This document shows, one piece after another, positions 20,901 to 30,918 of a stretch of 55,847 bases of DNA (position 1 is its first letter; the number at the start of each line of letters is the position of its first letter). Source of the stretch: Pseudomonadota bacterium. GTDB taxonomy: Bacteria > Pseudomonadota > Gammaproteobacteria > Burkholderiales > SG8-39. The translations under genes and the position numbers were made by a program. The notes under the pieces were generated by a model. The model saw nothing but the letters and a program-made list of their open reading frames with translations. It was not told the origin of the DNA and did not search any database. Where the stretch lies: positions 1-55,847 of the forward strand of contig JANXRZ010000063.1 in NCBI GenBank assembly GCA_025352885.1, in the 5' to 3' direction.

Positions 20901-21067
20901 CTTCCCTGGTCGAAAAACAACGCAGGCAGTTGCTCGCATCCAAATTGATGACGGTGCATGGCACCTTGGAACGTGAAGAGGACGTCGCACACCTTGTTGC
21001 TCATCGGCTGGATGATGACAGCCACCTCCTGGGCGAACTGGAAACCGTCAGCCGGGATTTTCAATGA
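17969..21067 (+). CDS. dnaE2: error-prone DNA polymerase DnaE2 (ImuC)
   Basis: The 1032-residue C-family polymerase makes damage-induced mutations across lesions. The PHP domain opens the protein (YAELHCLSNFSFLRGASHAG, ALAVTDECSVAGIVRAH). The palm carries the catalytic aspartates in PPDIDVDFEHDRREE and MKVDVLGLGMLSAI, followed by a tandem helix-hairpin-helix region and a C-terminal OB fold (VFVTLEDETGWINVIVWPSL). It is shorter than replicative DnaE (about 1160 residues), as expected for DnaE2. The ATG at 17969 overlaps the imuB stop. A hand-counted line is near 47% G+C, well under the flanks. Confidence 0.95.
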   Translation: MTALPGYAELHCLSNFSFLRGASHAGELVEQAHALGYTALAVTDECSVAGIVRAHIAAKDHPGLKLITGTEIKLEDGLKLVLLATDRNGYGNLCELITTGRRRARKGTYNLKRSDLESGLPGCLALLIPGSGIQEEQAAWLAKRFPDQAWIAVELHHGHRDKARLAEFRMLSKASGLSLMAAGDVHMHIRSRRPLQDTLTAIRSGVAVAEAGHALFPNAERHLRSRVRLAQVYPESLLQETLRIAERCTFSLDELRYEYPEEVVPPGKTPPGYLRELVWQGAAHRYKNGMPPDVLELVDKELSLIHEKQYEYYFLTVYDIVRFARQEGILCQGRGSAANSAVCYCLHITEIDPARSKLLFERFISRERNEPPDIDVDFEHDRREEVIQYIYGKYGRERAALAATVICYRSKSALRDLGKALGFSLEQVDRLAKLLAWWDEPGSLPARLKESGFDPSALPVRQLLDMTNELRGFPRHLSQHVGGFVMGRGKVSRLVPIENAAMPDRSIIQWDKDDLDAVGLMKVDVLGLGMLSAIRRTLQLVGDGQGGPLRLQAIPPEDPAVYSAMQKADTVGVFQIESRAQMSMLPRLRPETFYDLVIEIAIVRPGPIQGDMVHPYLRRKNGLEPIEYPSKEVEAVLKRTLGVPLFQEQVMELAVVAAGFTPGESDQLRRAMAAWKRKGGLDPFQKKLKEGLIRNQYTEEYADRIFEQILGFGEYGFPESHSASFALLAYASAWLKLYHPAEFLCALLNSQPMGFYSPSQLVQDARKGKGHRRSVEVSPIDVHASDWDCTLERLEDGARAVRLGLRMVKGLGKAPAEQIVAARLNGPFLSVPKLASRAGLDRGELSALARAGALKGLAGNRHQAAWQVSGIEKHFPMLDGSDRDELAPALSEPTEGQDMVADYASTGLTLGRHPLSLLRARLASARSFTAQDLAGLPHGSPAKVTGIVTGRQRPGTASGTVFVTLEDETGWINVIVWPSLVEKQRRQLLASKLMTVHGTLEREEDVAHLVAHRLDDDSHLLGELETVSRDFQ

Positions 21068-21127
21068 AGGGCATTTACAATCCAGACTTCCACTTAACCA
21101 ACGGCCCTTACTCGCCCGGTTCCTGAT

Positions 21128-21466
21128 ATGCGCCAGCCTCTTCCTTCCTTCATCTTCACAAGCGTGATCTCTTGGGCCTTCTTCGCCTCTCCCCTCCACG
21201 CCCAGCTTTACACATGGAAAGACCAGCAAGGCAACGTCGTGATCAAGAACGCGCCTCCGGCCTGGTACAGCGAATCGGATCGACTCAAAGGCGCCCGCGT
21301 ACAGGTCCTGCGTAACGGCGCCGTGGTCGATGACACGGAATGGCCCGTGCAAAGGCGCCAAGAGGGACGCAACAAGGACGCACGGGACGAAGCCAAGCGG
21401 GCACAGTCCGAGGCCCCTGCTTCCGCCCAGCCGTCCAAGGCTCCCGCAAAAGACGACGACGAGTGA
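21128..21466 (+). CDS. exported DUF4124 domain protein
   Basis: The 112-residue product has a signal peptide (MRQPLPSFIFTSVISWAFFA, cleavage likely after LHA) followed by the DUF4124 core LYTWKDQQGNVVIKNAPPAW, in which Y-x-W-x-D-x-x-G-x-x is the family signature. The C-terminal third is charged and rich in Glu, Lys, Ala and Pro and probably disordered. The function of DUF4124 proteins is unknown. They are common in beta- and gammaproteobacterial envelopes. A -10-like TACAAT at 21076-21081 lies upstream without a good -35. Confidence 0.85.
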   Translation: MRQPLPSFIFTSVISWAFFASPLHAQLYTWKDQQGNVVIKNAPPAWYSESDRLKGARVQVLRNGAVVDDTEWPVQRRQEGRNKDARDEAKRAQSEAPASAQPSKAPAKDDDE

Positions 21467-21500
21467 GTTTTTTGCTCTGCCGTCGACTTCGCTCGCATGC

Positions 21501-21577
21501 TGGTGGGCCGTGTTGGACTCGAACCAACGACCAAAGGATTATGAGTCCTCTGCTCTAACCGACTGAGCTAACGGCCC
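21501..21577 (-). tRNA. tRNA with CAU anticodon, probably tRNA-Ile2
   Basis: The minus strand forms a complete 77-nt cloverleaf with acceptor arms GGGCCGT/ACGGCCC, anticodon loop CTCATAA, T-loop TTCGAGT and an encoded CCA. The anticodon CAU occurs in initiator Met, elongator Met and Ile2. The initiator is excluded by a paired 1:72 (G-C). The C4-G69 and C5-G68 pairs are the determinants reported for TilS, which converts C34 to lysidine, so Ile2 reading AUA is preferred. Elongator Met is the alternative. Confidence 0.85.
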
Positions 21578-21607
21578 CCGGGGGCGGATTATTGCAGACC
21601 GGCCCGA

Positions 21608-22393
21608 CTACTTCACTTTCAGGATTCGTGCGATCGTGTCCGACAGGATGTTCTTGCTGTACGGCTTGGTGATGTAGCCGTCGGCGCCGAGTCCCAGGCC
21701 TTGCGAAATTTCCCTGGGATCGTCCTTCGCCGTAAGCATGGTTACCGGCAGCAATGCGAATTTCGGGTGGCTGCGAAGCTTGGCGAGGATATCGAATCCG
21801 TTGCCGTCCGGCAGCATCACGTCGAGAAGGAGGATCGCGGGAAGAGGCTGGGTGCGCAGGTCGTCGAGCAATTCGCGTGCGCTTCGCGCGACGCGAACAC
21901 GATAACCCGCCATCGCGACCCTCAGGTCGGCCAATGCAAGCTGGTCGGGGTCGTCCTCCACGATCAGAACCGTGGTGTCTGCCGGTGGAACCGTCGCCGG
22001 CGGTCGGTTCTTTAATCGATCTTCCGCGACCCAGGCACCCGCCTTGGCAAGCACCGTTTCCGCCGACTTCGCTTGCGTTGCGATCCGCGTCGCCTCTTCG
22101 CCGGTGATACGCGCCTTCGCCGCGGGTTTGGCAAAAAACTTTGTGAAGTCGAGGTCGAAATCGGCTTCGCTCGGAACCGCCTCGAGATAACCGATTTCCT
22201 CGAGTTCGGCGATCCAGTCCGAGATGAGCTTGTCAGGGTAGCGCCGCAACGCGCTGCGGATTACGTCGTAGTGAGTATCGGCCTGGATCAACGCGAGGAT
22301 GCGCCGATAATCGGCGGGTACCGAAAGATCGTCGCTCTTGCTGACGCCTTGCCCTGCCTCGGTAAGCCTGTAGGTGGATCCTTCTGCGCTCAT
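21608..22393 (-). CDS. response regulator with C-terminal receiver domain
   Basis: The 261-residue protein has two parts. Residues 1-110 are helical (DYRRILALIQADTHYDVIRS, DWIAELEEIGYLEAV) and look like a small winged-helix or effector region I cannot name. After a linker the receiver domain runs from about residue 140: acidic pair in VLIVEDDPDQLALADL, phospho-acceptor Asp in ILLLDVMLPDGNGFDI, Thr in TMLTAKDD and Lys in YITKPYSKN. All receiver residues are intact, so it should be phosphorylatable. Having the receiver at the C-terminus is the reverse of the usual order. No kinase gene is adjacent. Confidence 0.85.
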   Translation of the reverse strand: MSAEGSTYRLTEAGQGVSKSDDLSVPADYRRILALIQADTHYDVIRSALRRYPDKLISDWIAELEEIGYLEAVPSEADFDLDFTKFFAKPAAKARITGEEATRIATQAKSAETVLAKAGAWVAEDRLKNRPPATVPPADTTVLIVEDDPDQLALADLRVAMAGYRVRVARSARELLDDLRTQPLPAILLLDVMLPDGNGFDILAKLRSHPKFALLPVTMLTAKDDPREISQGLGLGADGYITKPYSKNILSDTIARILKVK

Positions 22394-22413
22394 GATGCCG
22401 GCTCCCTGATCCG

Positions 22414-22992
22414 CTAAGACCGGGCGAGCGCCCGCTCGAGAAACTCCAGCCGGTCCTGCCCCCAGAAAAGCTCTCCGGAGTAGGCAAAGGTCGGCGCGCC
22501 AAATACATTGCGGGACAACGCTTCCTCGGTGTTCGCCGCGTACTGCACCTTGCCTGCCTCGAGCACTTTGGCGATTTCGTGGATTGAATGGCGCGCTGCA
22601 ATGGTCGAAAGCACTGACGGGTCGGCGATGTTTTCTTCCCGAACCCAGACAGCTGAAAGGATATCGCCGGCCAATGTCATTCGCTTGCCAGGCTCAGCAC
22701 CCGCGATCAGGCAGGCGGCCTGCGTTCCGTCGACCGGGAAATACTTCGGCTGAATGTTGAGCGGCAAGCCAAGGTGGTCACGCCAGCGAGCGAGTTCCAT
22801 GAGCCGGTAGGCCTGTCTTTGGGGCGCCCGCTTGCCAAGCGGAAGGCCGCCCGAGACCGGAAAAATCACGCCGTAATCGACAGCCTTTGGCTGTACGACG
22901 GCGCCGGCGCGCTTCGCGATCGCGGCCAAGCGCTCGTGCCCGAGGTATGTCCAAGGCGAGACAGGGGAAAAAAAGTAGTCGACCACTTTCAT
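22414..22992 (-). CDS. 2-hydroxychromene-2-carboxylate isomerase family (DsbA-like) protein
   Basis: The 192-residue protein has the thioredoxin-fold/helical-insert layout of HCCA isomerases and kappa-class GSTs. The N-terminus VVDYFFSPVSPWTYLGHERL replaces the CxxC of DsbA by SPVS with the conserved catalytic Ser. The C-terminus has SRNVFGAPTFAYSGELFWGQ, the cis-Pro and GQDRL motif. Such enzymes isomerise GSH adducts in naphthalene and related pathways, but many homologues lie outside any pathway, as here. The true substrate is unknown. Confidence 0.82.
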   Translation of the reverse strand: MKVVDYFFSPVSPWTYLGHERLAAIAKRAGAVVQPKAVDYGVIFPVSGGLPLGKRAPQRQAYRLMELARWRDHLGLPLNIQPKYFPVDGTQAACLIAGAEPGKRMTLAGDILSAVWVREENIADPSVLSTIAARHSIHEIAKVLEAGKVQYAANTEEALSRNVFGAPTFAYSGELFWGQDRLEFLERALARS

Positions 22993-23009
22993 GCTCGCTC
23001 CAAATGAAA

Positions 23010-23037
23010 CGGGCCGCCGTTTTTCAAGGGCGGCCCG
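23010..23037 (-). terminator. Rho-independent terminator after rpoD
   Basis: Nine-base-pair GC arms CGGGCCGCC (23010-23018) and GGCGGCCCG (23029-23037) flank a 10-nt loop. On the minus strand the stem is followed by TTTCATTTG. The hairpin starts 18 bp after the rpoD stop and probably ends the rpsU-yqeY-dnaG-rpoD unit. Confidence 0.8.
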
Positions 23038-23055
23038 CTTTGCCCGACCCTGCCT

Positions 23056-25455
<2,400 letters not shown>

Positions 25456-25528
25456 TGCTGCCTCGCGCTTGTGCTCCGGTCGCAGCGAACCCGACTGGGC
25501 AAGCCATCACCGGAAAGGGGAACCCTCG

Positions 25529-25537
25529 ATTATAGCA
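25529..25537 (-). promoter_or_regulatory. candidate extended -10 promoter for rpoD
   Basis: The minus strand reads TGCTATAAT, a perfect extended -10, in the 91-bp gap between dnaG and rpoD. No good -35 is visible, as is usual for extended -10 promoters. It would give rpoD its own transcription separate from dnaG, with a leader of about 65 nt. Confidence 0.5.
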
Positions 25538-25546
25538 GATCACGCC

Positions 25547-27295
25547 CTACATTCGTTGGCTCTTGAGGACTGCAAGCTCATTGGTCCGTCTCAACAGTTC
25601 GGCCCCCAGTCCCGGGCGACTAGCCGCCTCCCGCTTCAGGGTTTCGATTTCCTCGTTCTTTCGCTTAATGCTCAGCGACAACAGGATCTGGCGGAATTCA
25701 GGCTCGGCGGACTCCTCGCCGGGCCCATGATCCAGCATGGCCGCCTGGGCCCTGAAAACGACCGCTTCATGCTCCGAACCCTGGGCACGCTCCACGATGA
25801 TCGCTTCGCCACTTGCCGGATCCTCTTCGACCCACCCCGCAATGGCTTTCAGCGCAGCGGTCTCGCCCAGCCTCTCGTCCAGGAGATCCGGGTCCAGTCC
25901 CGTCGCAAGCGAAGGCTTGGCAAGCACGCAGCGGAGCAGCTTTTGCTCCTGCGACGTGATGAGCGGCGCCGGGGCGCGCGAAGGAGCGGCGCGCGCATAA
26001 CTTCGTTCGCCAGTGGCACGCAGGCCCATCAGCCGCTCGGCCTCGTCCTGGGACACCTGCGCAAGCGACGCGACCTCTTTGACCAATTGCAGCTTGAGAC
26101 CGGCGGCCGTAATTTTTTCAAGATGCGGCTTGGCTTCGGTCAGGAATTTCGACCTTCCCTCGGCGGTGCCCAAATCGGCTTGCCCGCGCAGTTCGCCCAT
26201 GAGAAAGCCTGATAGCGTTTGCGCTTCCCGCGCCAGCCGCTCGAACGCCTCCTGGCCGTGCTTTCGCACGTAACTGTCCGGGTCGTCTTCCGCTGGCAGG
26301 AACAGGAAACGCATGGGCTTGTGATCGACTGCAAGTGGCAGGCTCACTTCCAGCGCCCGCCATGCCGCTTTGCGGCCGGCGGAATCGCCATCGAAACAGA
26401 ACACGATTTCGTCCGCCAGGCGCAACAGCTTCGTTATGTGGGTCGGCGTGGTCGCTGTGCCGAGCGTCGCAACTGCATAGCCAACCCCATATTGCGCCAG
26501 CGCAACGACGTCCATGTAACCCTCGACCACCAGGACACGCCCCGCCGTGCGAATCGCGTCCCTCGCTTGCATCAATCCGTAAAGTTCGCGCCCTTTTTCG
26601 AACAGCGCAGTCTCGGGTGAGTTCAGGTACTTGGGCTCGCCCTCCCCCATGACACGGCCGCCAAAGCCGATTACGGATCCGCGCTGGCTGAAAATCGGGA
26701 ACATGACGCGGTCGCGAAACCTGTCGTATCGCCTGCCCGCTTCGTTATCGATGACAAGCCCGGTTTCCGCCAGGCTCTTGTCGTCATAGTCCGGGAAGAC
26801 CGTCTTCAATCCTTGCCAATCGTCCGGGGCATAGCCGATTCGAAACCGCGCCGCAACCTCTCCGGTCAGGCCTCGGCTTTTCAAATACCCGATGGCCTTG
26901 GGTGAGTCCTTGAGGTGCGTCCTGAAAAACTCCATGGCTTTTTCCATCACGGCATACAGGTCCGTCTCTCGCTCGCGCCGCTGGTTCTCCTGAGGGGATC
27001 GCTGGATCTCCGGTACCGTCATGCCGGCGCTCGCCGCAAGGTCCTTGATCGCGTCGACGTAGCCCATGCTGCCGTACGCCATGACGAACCCGATTGCATT
27101 GCCATGCGCGCCGCATCCGAAGCAGTGATAGAACTGCTTGGCCGGGCTCACCGTGAATGACGGCGACTTTTCGGTATGGAACGGGCAGAGGCCCTGGTAG
27201 TTCGCGCCGCCCTTCTTAAGCTGGACGTAGCGCGACACCACGTCGACGATGTCGACCCGGTTGAGGAGATCCTGTTTGAACGAGTCTGGGATCAT
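25547..27295 (-). CDS. dnaG: DNA primase DnaG
   Basis: The 582-residue primase makes RNA primers at the replication fork. The CHC2 zinc-binding domain is intact: Cys37, His40, Cys58 and Cys61 in LCPFH and YHCFGCG. The TOPRIM core contains VLVVEGYMDVVALAQYGVGY and FCFDGDSAGRKA, with the catalytic Glu and Asp residues. The C-terminal third is the helicase-binding domain and is less conserved. Its place between yqeY and rpoD is the standard arrangement in this lineage. Confidence 0.96.
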   Translation of the reverse strand: MIPDSFKQDLLNRVDIVDVVSRYVQLKKGGANYQGLCPFHTEKSPSFTVSPAKQFYHCFGCGAHGNAIGFVMAYGSMGYVDAIKDLAASAGMTVPEIQRSPQENQRRERETDLYAVMEKAMEFFRTHLKDSPKAIGYLKSRGLTGEVAARFRIGYAPDDWQGLKTVFPDYDDKSLAETGLVIDNEAGRRYDRFRDRVMFPIFSQRGSVIGFGGRVMGEGEPKYLNSPETALFEKGRELYGLMQARDAIRTAGRVLVVEGYMDVVALAQYGVGYAVATLGTATTPTHITKLLRLADEIVFCFDGDSAGRKAAWRALEVSLPLAVDHKPMRFLFLPAEDDPDSYVRKHGQEAFERLAREAQTLSGFLMGELRGQADLGTAEGRSKFLTEAKPHLEKITAAGLKLQLVKEVASLAQVSQDEAERLMGLRATGERSYARAAPSRAPAPLITSQEQKLLRCVLAKPSLATGLDPDLLDERLGETAALKAIAGWVEEDPASGEAIIVERAQGSEHEAVVFRAQAAMLDHGPGEESAEPEFRQILLSLSIKRKNEEIETLKREAASRPGLGAELLRRTNELAVLKSQRM

Positions 27296-27348
27296 GGGAC
27301 TGCGCCCATTTTTCCACGGAAAAACGGGCCTGTCCCCGATTTTGCGGC

Positions 27349-27795
27349 TCAGCCCGCGAGCTTCGCCTTGATCAGGGCCGAGACTCGGCCCATGTCTGCG
27401 CGGCCTGCCAGCTTGGGCTTGAGGATCGCCATCACCTTGCCCATGTCGGCCATTGCTTTTGCACCGGTTTCGGCCATGGCGGCGTCGATCACTTGACCGA
27501 CTTCGGCCTCACTCATTTGTTGGGGCAGGTACGCCGTCAGGACGCCGACCTCGAATTTCTCGGCATCTGCAAGGTCGGCGCGACCGCCTTTTTCATACTG
27601 GATGATGGATTCGCGCCGCTGTTTGATCATTTTTTCGATGATGCCCATGACATCGGCGTCCGAAAGCTCGATGCGTTCATCGACCTCGCGCTGCTTCATG
27701 GCCGAAAGCAGGAGGCGGATCGCCGACAACCGCGCCGATTCCTTTGCGCGCATGGCGGCTTTCATATCTTCGGTGATGCGGGCTTTGAGTGACAT
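27349..27795 (-). CDS. yqeY: GatB/YqeY domain protein
   Basis: The 148-residue helical protein has the YqeY pattern: MSLKARITEDMKAAMRAKES, then LSAIRLLLSAMKQREVDER, and a C-terminal MGKVMAILKPKLAGRADMGR. It resembles the C-terminal tRNA-binding domain of GatB and may bind tRNA, but its role is not settled. It is regularly found between rpsU and dnaG. Confidence 0.93.
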   Translation of the reverse strand: MSLKARITEDMKAAMRAKESARLSAIRLLLSAMKQREVDERIELSDADVMGIIEKMIKQRRESIIQYEKGGRADLADAEKFEVGVLTAYLPQQMSEAEVGQVIDAAMAETGAKAMADMGKVMAILKPKLAGRADMGRVSALIKAKLAG

Positions 27796-27824
27796 GGGCG
27801 ATGTGATGGATTGGGCCAGAAATG

Positions 27825-27863
27825 AAAAAGCCGCGACCGGACTGTGCGTCCTGCGATCGCGGC
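27825..27863 (-). terminator. Rho-independent terminator/attenuator between rpsU and yqeY
   Basis: On the minus strand GCCGCGA (27863-27857 complement) pairs with TCGCGGC, followed by TTTTT at 27829-27825. A similar partial terminator after rpsU is classical in E. coli, where it lowers dnaG-rpoD expression relative to S21. Confidence 0.75.
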
Positions 27864-27881
27864 CCTTTGCGGCAGTGACGC

Positions 27882-28094
27882 TCAGTACATCTTTTTCGGC
27901 AGCATCTGGCTGCGTAGGCGCTTGTGATGGCGCTTGACGGCGGCCGCGAGCTTGCGCTTGCGCTCTGCAGTGGGCTTTTCGTAGAACTCGCGGGCGCGGA
28001 GCTCGGTCAGCATCCCGGTCTTTTCGATCGTGCGCTTGAAACGGCGCATTGCGACTTCGAACGGCTCGTTTTCCTTAAGGCGAATTGTCGGCAT
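27882..28094 (-). CDS. rpsU: 30S ribosomal protein S21
   Basis: The 70-residue basic protein starts at the ATG at 28094 with [20 protein letters not shown] and has the family text [20 protein letters not shown]. It is a full-length S21. Codons further upstream in this frame belong to the leader. S21 helps mRNA base-pair with 16S rRNA during initiation. It heads the rpsU-yqeY-dnaG-rpoD unit and is divergent from tsaD. Confidence 0.96.
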   Translation of the reverse strand: MPTIRLKENEPFEVAMRRFKRTIEKTGMLTELRAREFYEKPTAERKRKLAAAVKRHHKRLRSQMLPKKMY

Positions 28095-28159
28095 ATCCCC
28101 TCGTGTAATGCTCTGCGTGAAAGCGTGGAGGCCTTGCAAGGCCTTCGCGAAAGGCGCGG

Positions 28160-28165
28160 ATTCTA
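28160..28165 (-). promoter_or_regulatory. candidate -10 element of the rpsU promoter
   Basis: TAGAAT is on the minus strand with no strong -35. The leader of about 60 nt would contain a perfect 14-bp palindrome, GGCCTTGCAAGGCC (28130-28143), which could fold or bind a protein. Confidence 0.35.
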
Positions 28166-28293
28166 ACGGAAAAACCGCATTTCGTGCCACTGTTACGAGC
28201 AGTCCGCCCAAATGGGAGTCTGGACAGGCCCAGCTGAGGTGCCTCACACTGCGCCCCTCGGCGAAACGCTCACAATCGTTTTAAATCAAAGAC

Positions 28294-29304
28294 ATGCTTA
28301 TCCTCGGCGTGGAAAGCTCATGCGATGAAACCGGCCTTGCGTTGTATGACAGCGACGCAGGCCTGCTTGCCCACGCACTGCATTCCCAGGTCGCCATGCA
28401 CCAGGACTATGGCGGCGTCGTACCGGAACTTGCATCGCGGGACCATATTCGCCGGGTGATCCCGCTCTCTCGGCAGGTGCTCACCCAGGCGGGCCGCGGA
28501 TTCAAAGACCTGGATGCCGTCGCCTATACGGAAGGCCCGGGGCTGGCGGGCGCTCTCCTGGTGGGCGCAGCGTTTGCGAAAGGGCTCGCGTTCGCCCTTG
28601 GCATACCCTCGGTCGGCATCCACCACCTGGAAGGACATTTGCTGTCGCCGCTCCTGTCGGGCCGCCCTCCTGTGTTCCCCTTCGTGGCATTGCTCGTTTC
28701 GGGGGGCCACACGCAGCTCATGCGCGTAAATTCGGTCGGCCGTTACGAACTCCTCGGCGAAACCCAGGACGACGCCGCGGGGGAAGCATTCGACAAGACG
28801 GCAAAACTGCTGGGCCTCGAGTATCCCGGCGGACCTGCGGTATCGAAGCTTGCGGAAATGGGACGGGCAGGTCGATTCAAGCTGCCGCGACCGATGATCA
28901 ACTCGCACGACCTCGAATTCAGTTTCAGCGGCTTGAAGACCGCGGTGCTCATGCTCGTGCGCAGCCAACCTTCCGACGCCGCCACTCACGCCGATATCGC
29001 CCGCGCCTTCCAGGACGCAATGGTGGACGTGCTCGTTTCCAAATCGGTTGCCGCACTCAAAGCGACGAAGCTCAATCGCCTCGTCGTCGCCGGCGGTGTC
29101 GGTGCAAACAAGCAGCTTCGCGCCGCTTTAGACGAAGGGGCGGAGAAAAATCGCTTCGAAGTCTTTTATCCGGAGCTAGAGCTCTGCACGGACAACGGCG
29201 CAATGATCGCTTTTGCAGCCGCCCTCAGATGGGGCAAGGGCCTTCCGCCAATCGATCCCACCTTCAGCGTCCGCCCGCGCTGGGATCTTGCCGCGCTCGG
29301 CTAA
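28294..29304 (+). CDS. tsaD: tRNA threonylcarbamoyladenosine synthase subunit TsaD
   Basis: The 336-residue ASKHA-fold protein transfers the threonylcarbamoyl group to A37 of ANN-decoding tRNAs, together with TsaB and TsaE. It begins [20 protein letters not shown], has the metal-binding HHLEGH motif (HxxxH) and the [10 protein letters not shown] and [13 protein letters not shown] nucleotide-binding motifs. Length is normal. It is divergent from rpsU, a conserved arrangement in this lineage. The stop overlaps the convergent plsY stop by 4 bp. Confidence 0.97.
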   Translation: MLILGVESSCDETGLALYDSDAGLLAHALHSQVAMHQDYGGVVPELASRDHIRRVIPLSRQVLTQAGRGFKDLDAVAYTEGPGLAGALLVGAAFAKGLAFALGIPSVGIHHLEGHLLSPLLSGRPPVFPFVALLVSGGHTQLMRVNSVGRYELLGETQDDAAGEAFDKTAKLLGLEYPGGPAVSKLAEMGRAGRFKLPRPMINSHDLEFSFSGLKTAVLMLVRSQPSDAATHADIARAFQDAMVDVLVSKSVAALKATKLNRLVVAGGVGANKQLRAALDEGAEKNRFEVFYPELELCTDNGAMIAFAAALRWGKGLPPIDPTFSVRPRWDLAALG

Positions 29305-29936
29305 GCGCCGCTCGGCTCGACGTTCTTTTTCGCGCCGATTCGCGGCTCGGTGCCGCAGAGCAGGCGCTCGATATTCGCCCGGTGACGCGTCATGAGCAGC
29401 AGCGCGATCGGGATCGTTGCCCACATTACCGGCTGTGCGCCGAAGAGCCAGAAGGCGAAGCAAGGCGCGAAGACAGCGGCAATGAGTGCTGCGAGGGAAG
29501 AGATCCGGAAGAACACGGCGATGATCAGCCAGGTGGCGAGCGTGCCACCCGCCAGCCATGCGTCGTAGCCAAGCAGCACCCCTGCCGCAGTCGCGACGCC
29601 TTTGCCACCTTGAAAGCGGTGAAAGACCGGGAACAGGTGGCCAACGAATGCAGCCAGTCCGGCGAGCGGAACGACAAGGCTCGTCGTAATGCTCTCCCCG
29701 GTTATCGCCTTGGCAATCAAGACCGCCGCAATGCCTTTGCCGGCGTCGCCGATCAACGTCATGGCCGCGGCCGTCTTGTTCCCGCTGCGAAGGACGTTCG
29801 TCGCGCCGGGATTTTTGGAGCCGTAAGTATGCGGATCGGGCAGTGAAAACAAGCGGCTGACCACGACGGCGAACGATACGGAGCCGATCAGGTAGGCGCC
29901 CATCACAACGGCGATTGCAACGAAAGGATCGTTCAT
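29301..29936 (-). CDS. plsY: glycerol-3-phosphate acyltransferase PlsY
   Basis: The 211-residue membrane enzyme uses acyl-phosphate to acylate glycerol-3-phosphate. It has the three family motifs: [31 protein letters not shown] and [18 protein letters not shown]. There are five or six hydrophobic helices. I start at the ATG at 29936 ([19 protein letters not shown]) rather than three codons upstream. The C-terminal tail is basic. Confidence 0.95.
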   Translation of the reverse strand: MNDPFVAIAVVMGAYLIGSVSFAVVVSRLFSLPDPHTYGSKNPGATNVLRSGNKTAAAMTLIGDAGKGIAAVLIAKAITGESITTSLVVPLAGLAAFVGHLFPVFHRFQGGKGVATAAGVLLGYDAWLAGGTLATWLIIAVFFRISSLAALIAAVFAPCFAFWLFGAQPVMWATIPIALLLMTRHRANIERLLCGTEPRIGAKKNVEPSGA

Positions 29937-29980
29937 GCGCGGCATTTTACCCGTCAGCCAAATCCTCGCGCTCCTCGCCC

Positions 29981-29986
29981 TATAAT
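29981..29986 (+). promoter_or_regulatory. consensus -10 element close to folB
   Basis: A perfect TATAAT ends 9 nt before the folB ATG at 29996. The start of transcription would fall almost on the start codon, so the mRNA may be nearly leaderless. No clear -35 is visible. Confidence 0.4.
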
Positions 29987-29995
29987 GACGTGGCC

Positions 29996-30346
29996 ATGGA
30001 TCACATCTTCATTCGCGACCTCCGCATCGAGACCCTGATCGGCTTTCACAAGCGTGAGCGCATCGTGCCCCAGACCCTGCGCTTGGACTTGGAGATCGGC
30101 ATTGCGAACACTGCCGTCTTCAAAAGCGACAAGGTGACCGACTGCATCGATTACGAAAAGGTCACCATCCGCATCCGCGAGCTGGTCGGGGGAACGCATT
30201 TCAACCTCGTCGAAACGCTCGCCGAGCGTATTGCCGACATCATCCTCGGCGAGTTTGGCGCCGCGTCGGTGAAAGTGAGCGCTGCCAAGCTCGGCATCCT
30301 CAAAAACACCGGGCTGGTGGGCGTCCAATTGGAAAGGCGTCGCTGA
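29996..30346 (+). CDS. folB: dihydroneopterin aldolase FolB
   Basis: The 116-residue enzyme makes 6-hydroxymethyl-dihydropterin in folate synthesis. The family text [20 protein letters not shown], the DYEKVTIRI segment and the catalytic-region [16 protein letters not shown] are present. I start at the ATG at 29996 because upstream codons in this frame lie in the plsY leader and lack similarity. Confidence 0.94.
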   Translation: MDHIFIRDLRIETLIGFHKRERIVPQTLRLDLEIGIANTAVFKSDKVTDCIDYEKVTIRIRELVGGTHFNLVETLAERIADIILGEFGAASVKVSAAKLGILKNTGLVGVQLERRR

Positions 30347-30918
30347 TTCGGTACGCAAGGCGCCTGCGGCCATCCGCCGCAGCATTTGCCCTTTGCCTGT
30401 CCTTCGTATGGGTGTGCGGCCCATGGTTTTCCGTAGCCCAGGCGCAAGACGCCTGCCCGCAGTCCTACTTGCCCGGCAGCATTGAGCAGTCGATCCGCGC
30501 GGCGACGCATATTTTCGTCGGCACGATCGGGGAAGTGAGTTACGTGCTCGATGGCAAGGAGCTTACGGTCGATGTGCTGGCGAAAGAACCGCCACCCGGC
30601 TTCCCGCTCGGGGTCATCATTGAACTGACCGTATTGGAGACGCTATACCAGACCGACGCGCCGTTGGCAGGGTCGATTTATCTCGGCCTGCGGGGACGAG
30701 CGGATGCGCGCCTCCTCGAGCGCCAGCGGGAGGCGGGCGGCACGCTCATCTATTTCGTGCGCCGGGAAGTCGAGACGGTAAGCTTGAGGGATAGCCCCGA
30801 AGAGCGAGTCCGTTACCACCTCGCGAGTGTCGGCGACCTGACCGTATTACCCGTGAGCCCTCTGCACAAGGACGCAATCGTTTCGGCCATCGCGCAAATG
30901 CGCAGGGCGCCGAACTAG
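30343..30918 (+). CDS. exported hypothetical protein with a probable non-AUG start
   Basis: I do not recognise the family. The frame is open to the left into folB. From a CTG at 30343 (overlapping the folB stop as CTGA) or an ATT at 30346 the N-terminus reads [20 protein letters not shown] and ends AQAQD, a good signal peptide. GGAAAGG at 30331-30337 gives a well-placed ribosome-binding site. The first standard start, GTG at 30412, would remove most of the signal peptide. The mature part has 150 or so residues with beta-rich text (HIFVGTIGEVSYVLDGKELT, GSIYLGLRGRADARLL) and no lipobox. Total length is 191 residues from the CTG. It converges on ybaK with a 4-bp overlap. Confidence 0.7.
   Translation: MIRYARRLRPSAAAFALCLSFVWVCGPWFSVAQAQDACPQSYLPGSIEQSIRAATHIFVGTIGEVSYVLDGKELTVDVLAKEPPPGFPLGVIIELTVLETLYQTDAPLAGSIYLGLRGRADARLLERQREAGGTLIYFVRREVETVSLRDSPEERVRYHLASVGDLTVLPVSPLHKDAIVSAIAQMRRAPN

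Noticed and set aside
21501-21577. Initiator or elongator tRNA-Met for the CAU tRNA
   Set aside because: The 1:72 pair is a normal G-C, which excludes the initiator, and the C4-G69/C5-G68 pairs favour Ile2 over elongator Met, though the latter is not fully excluded.
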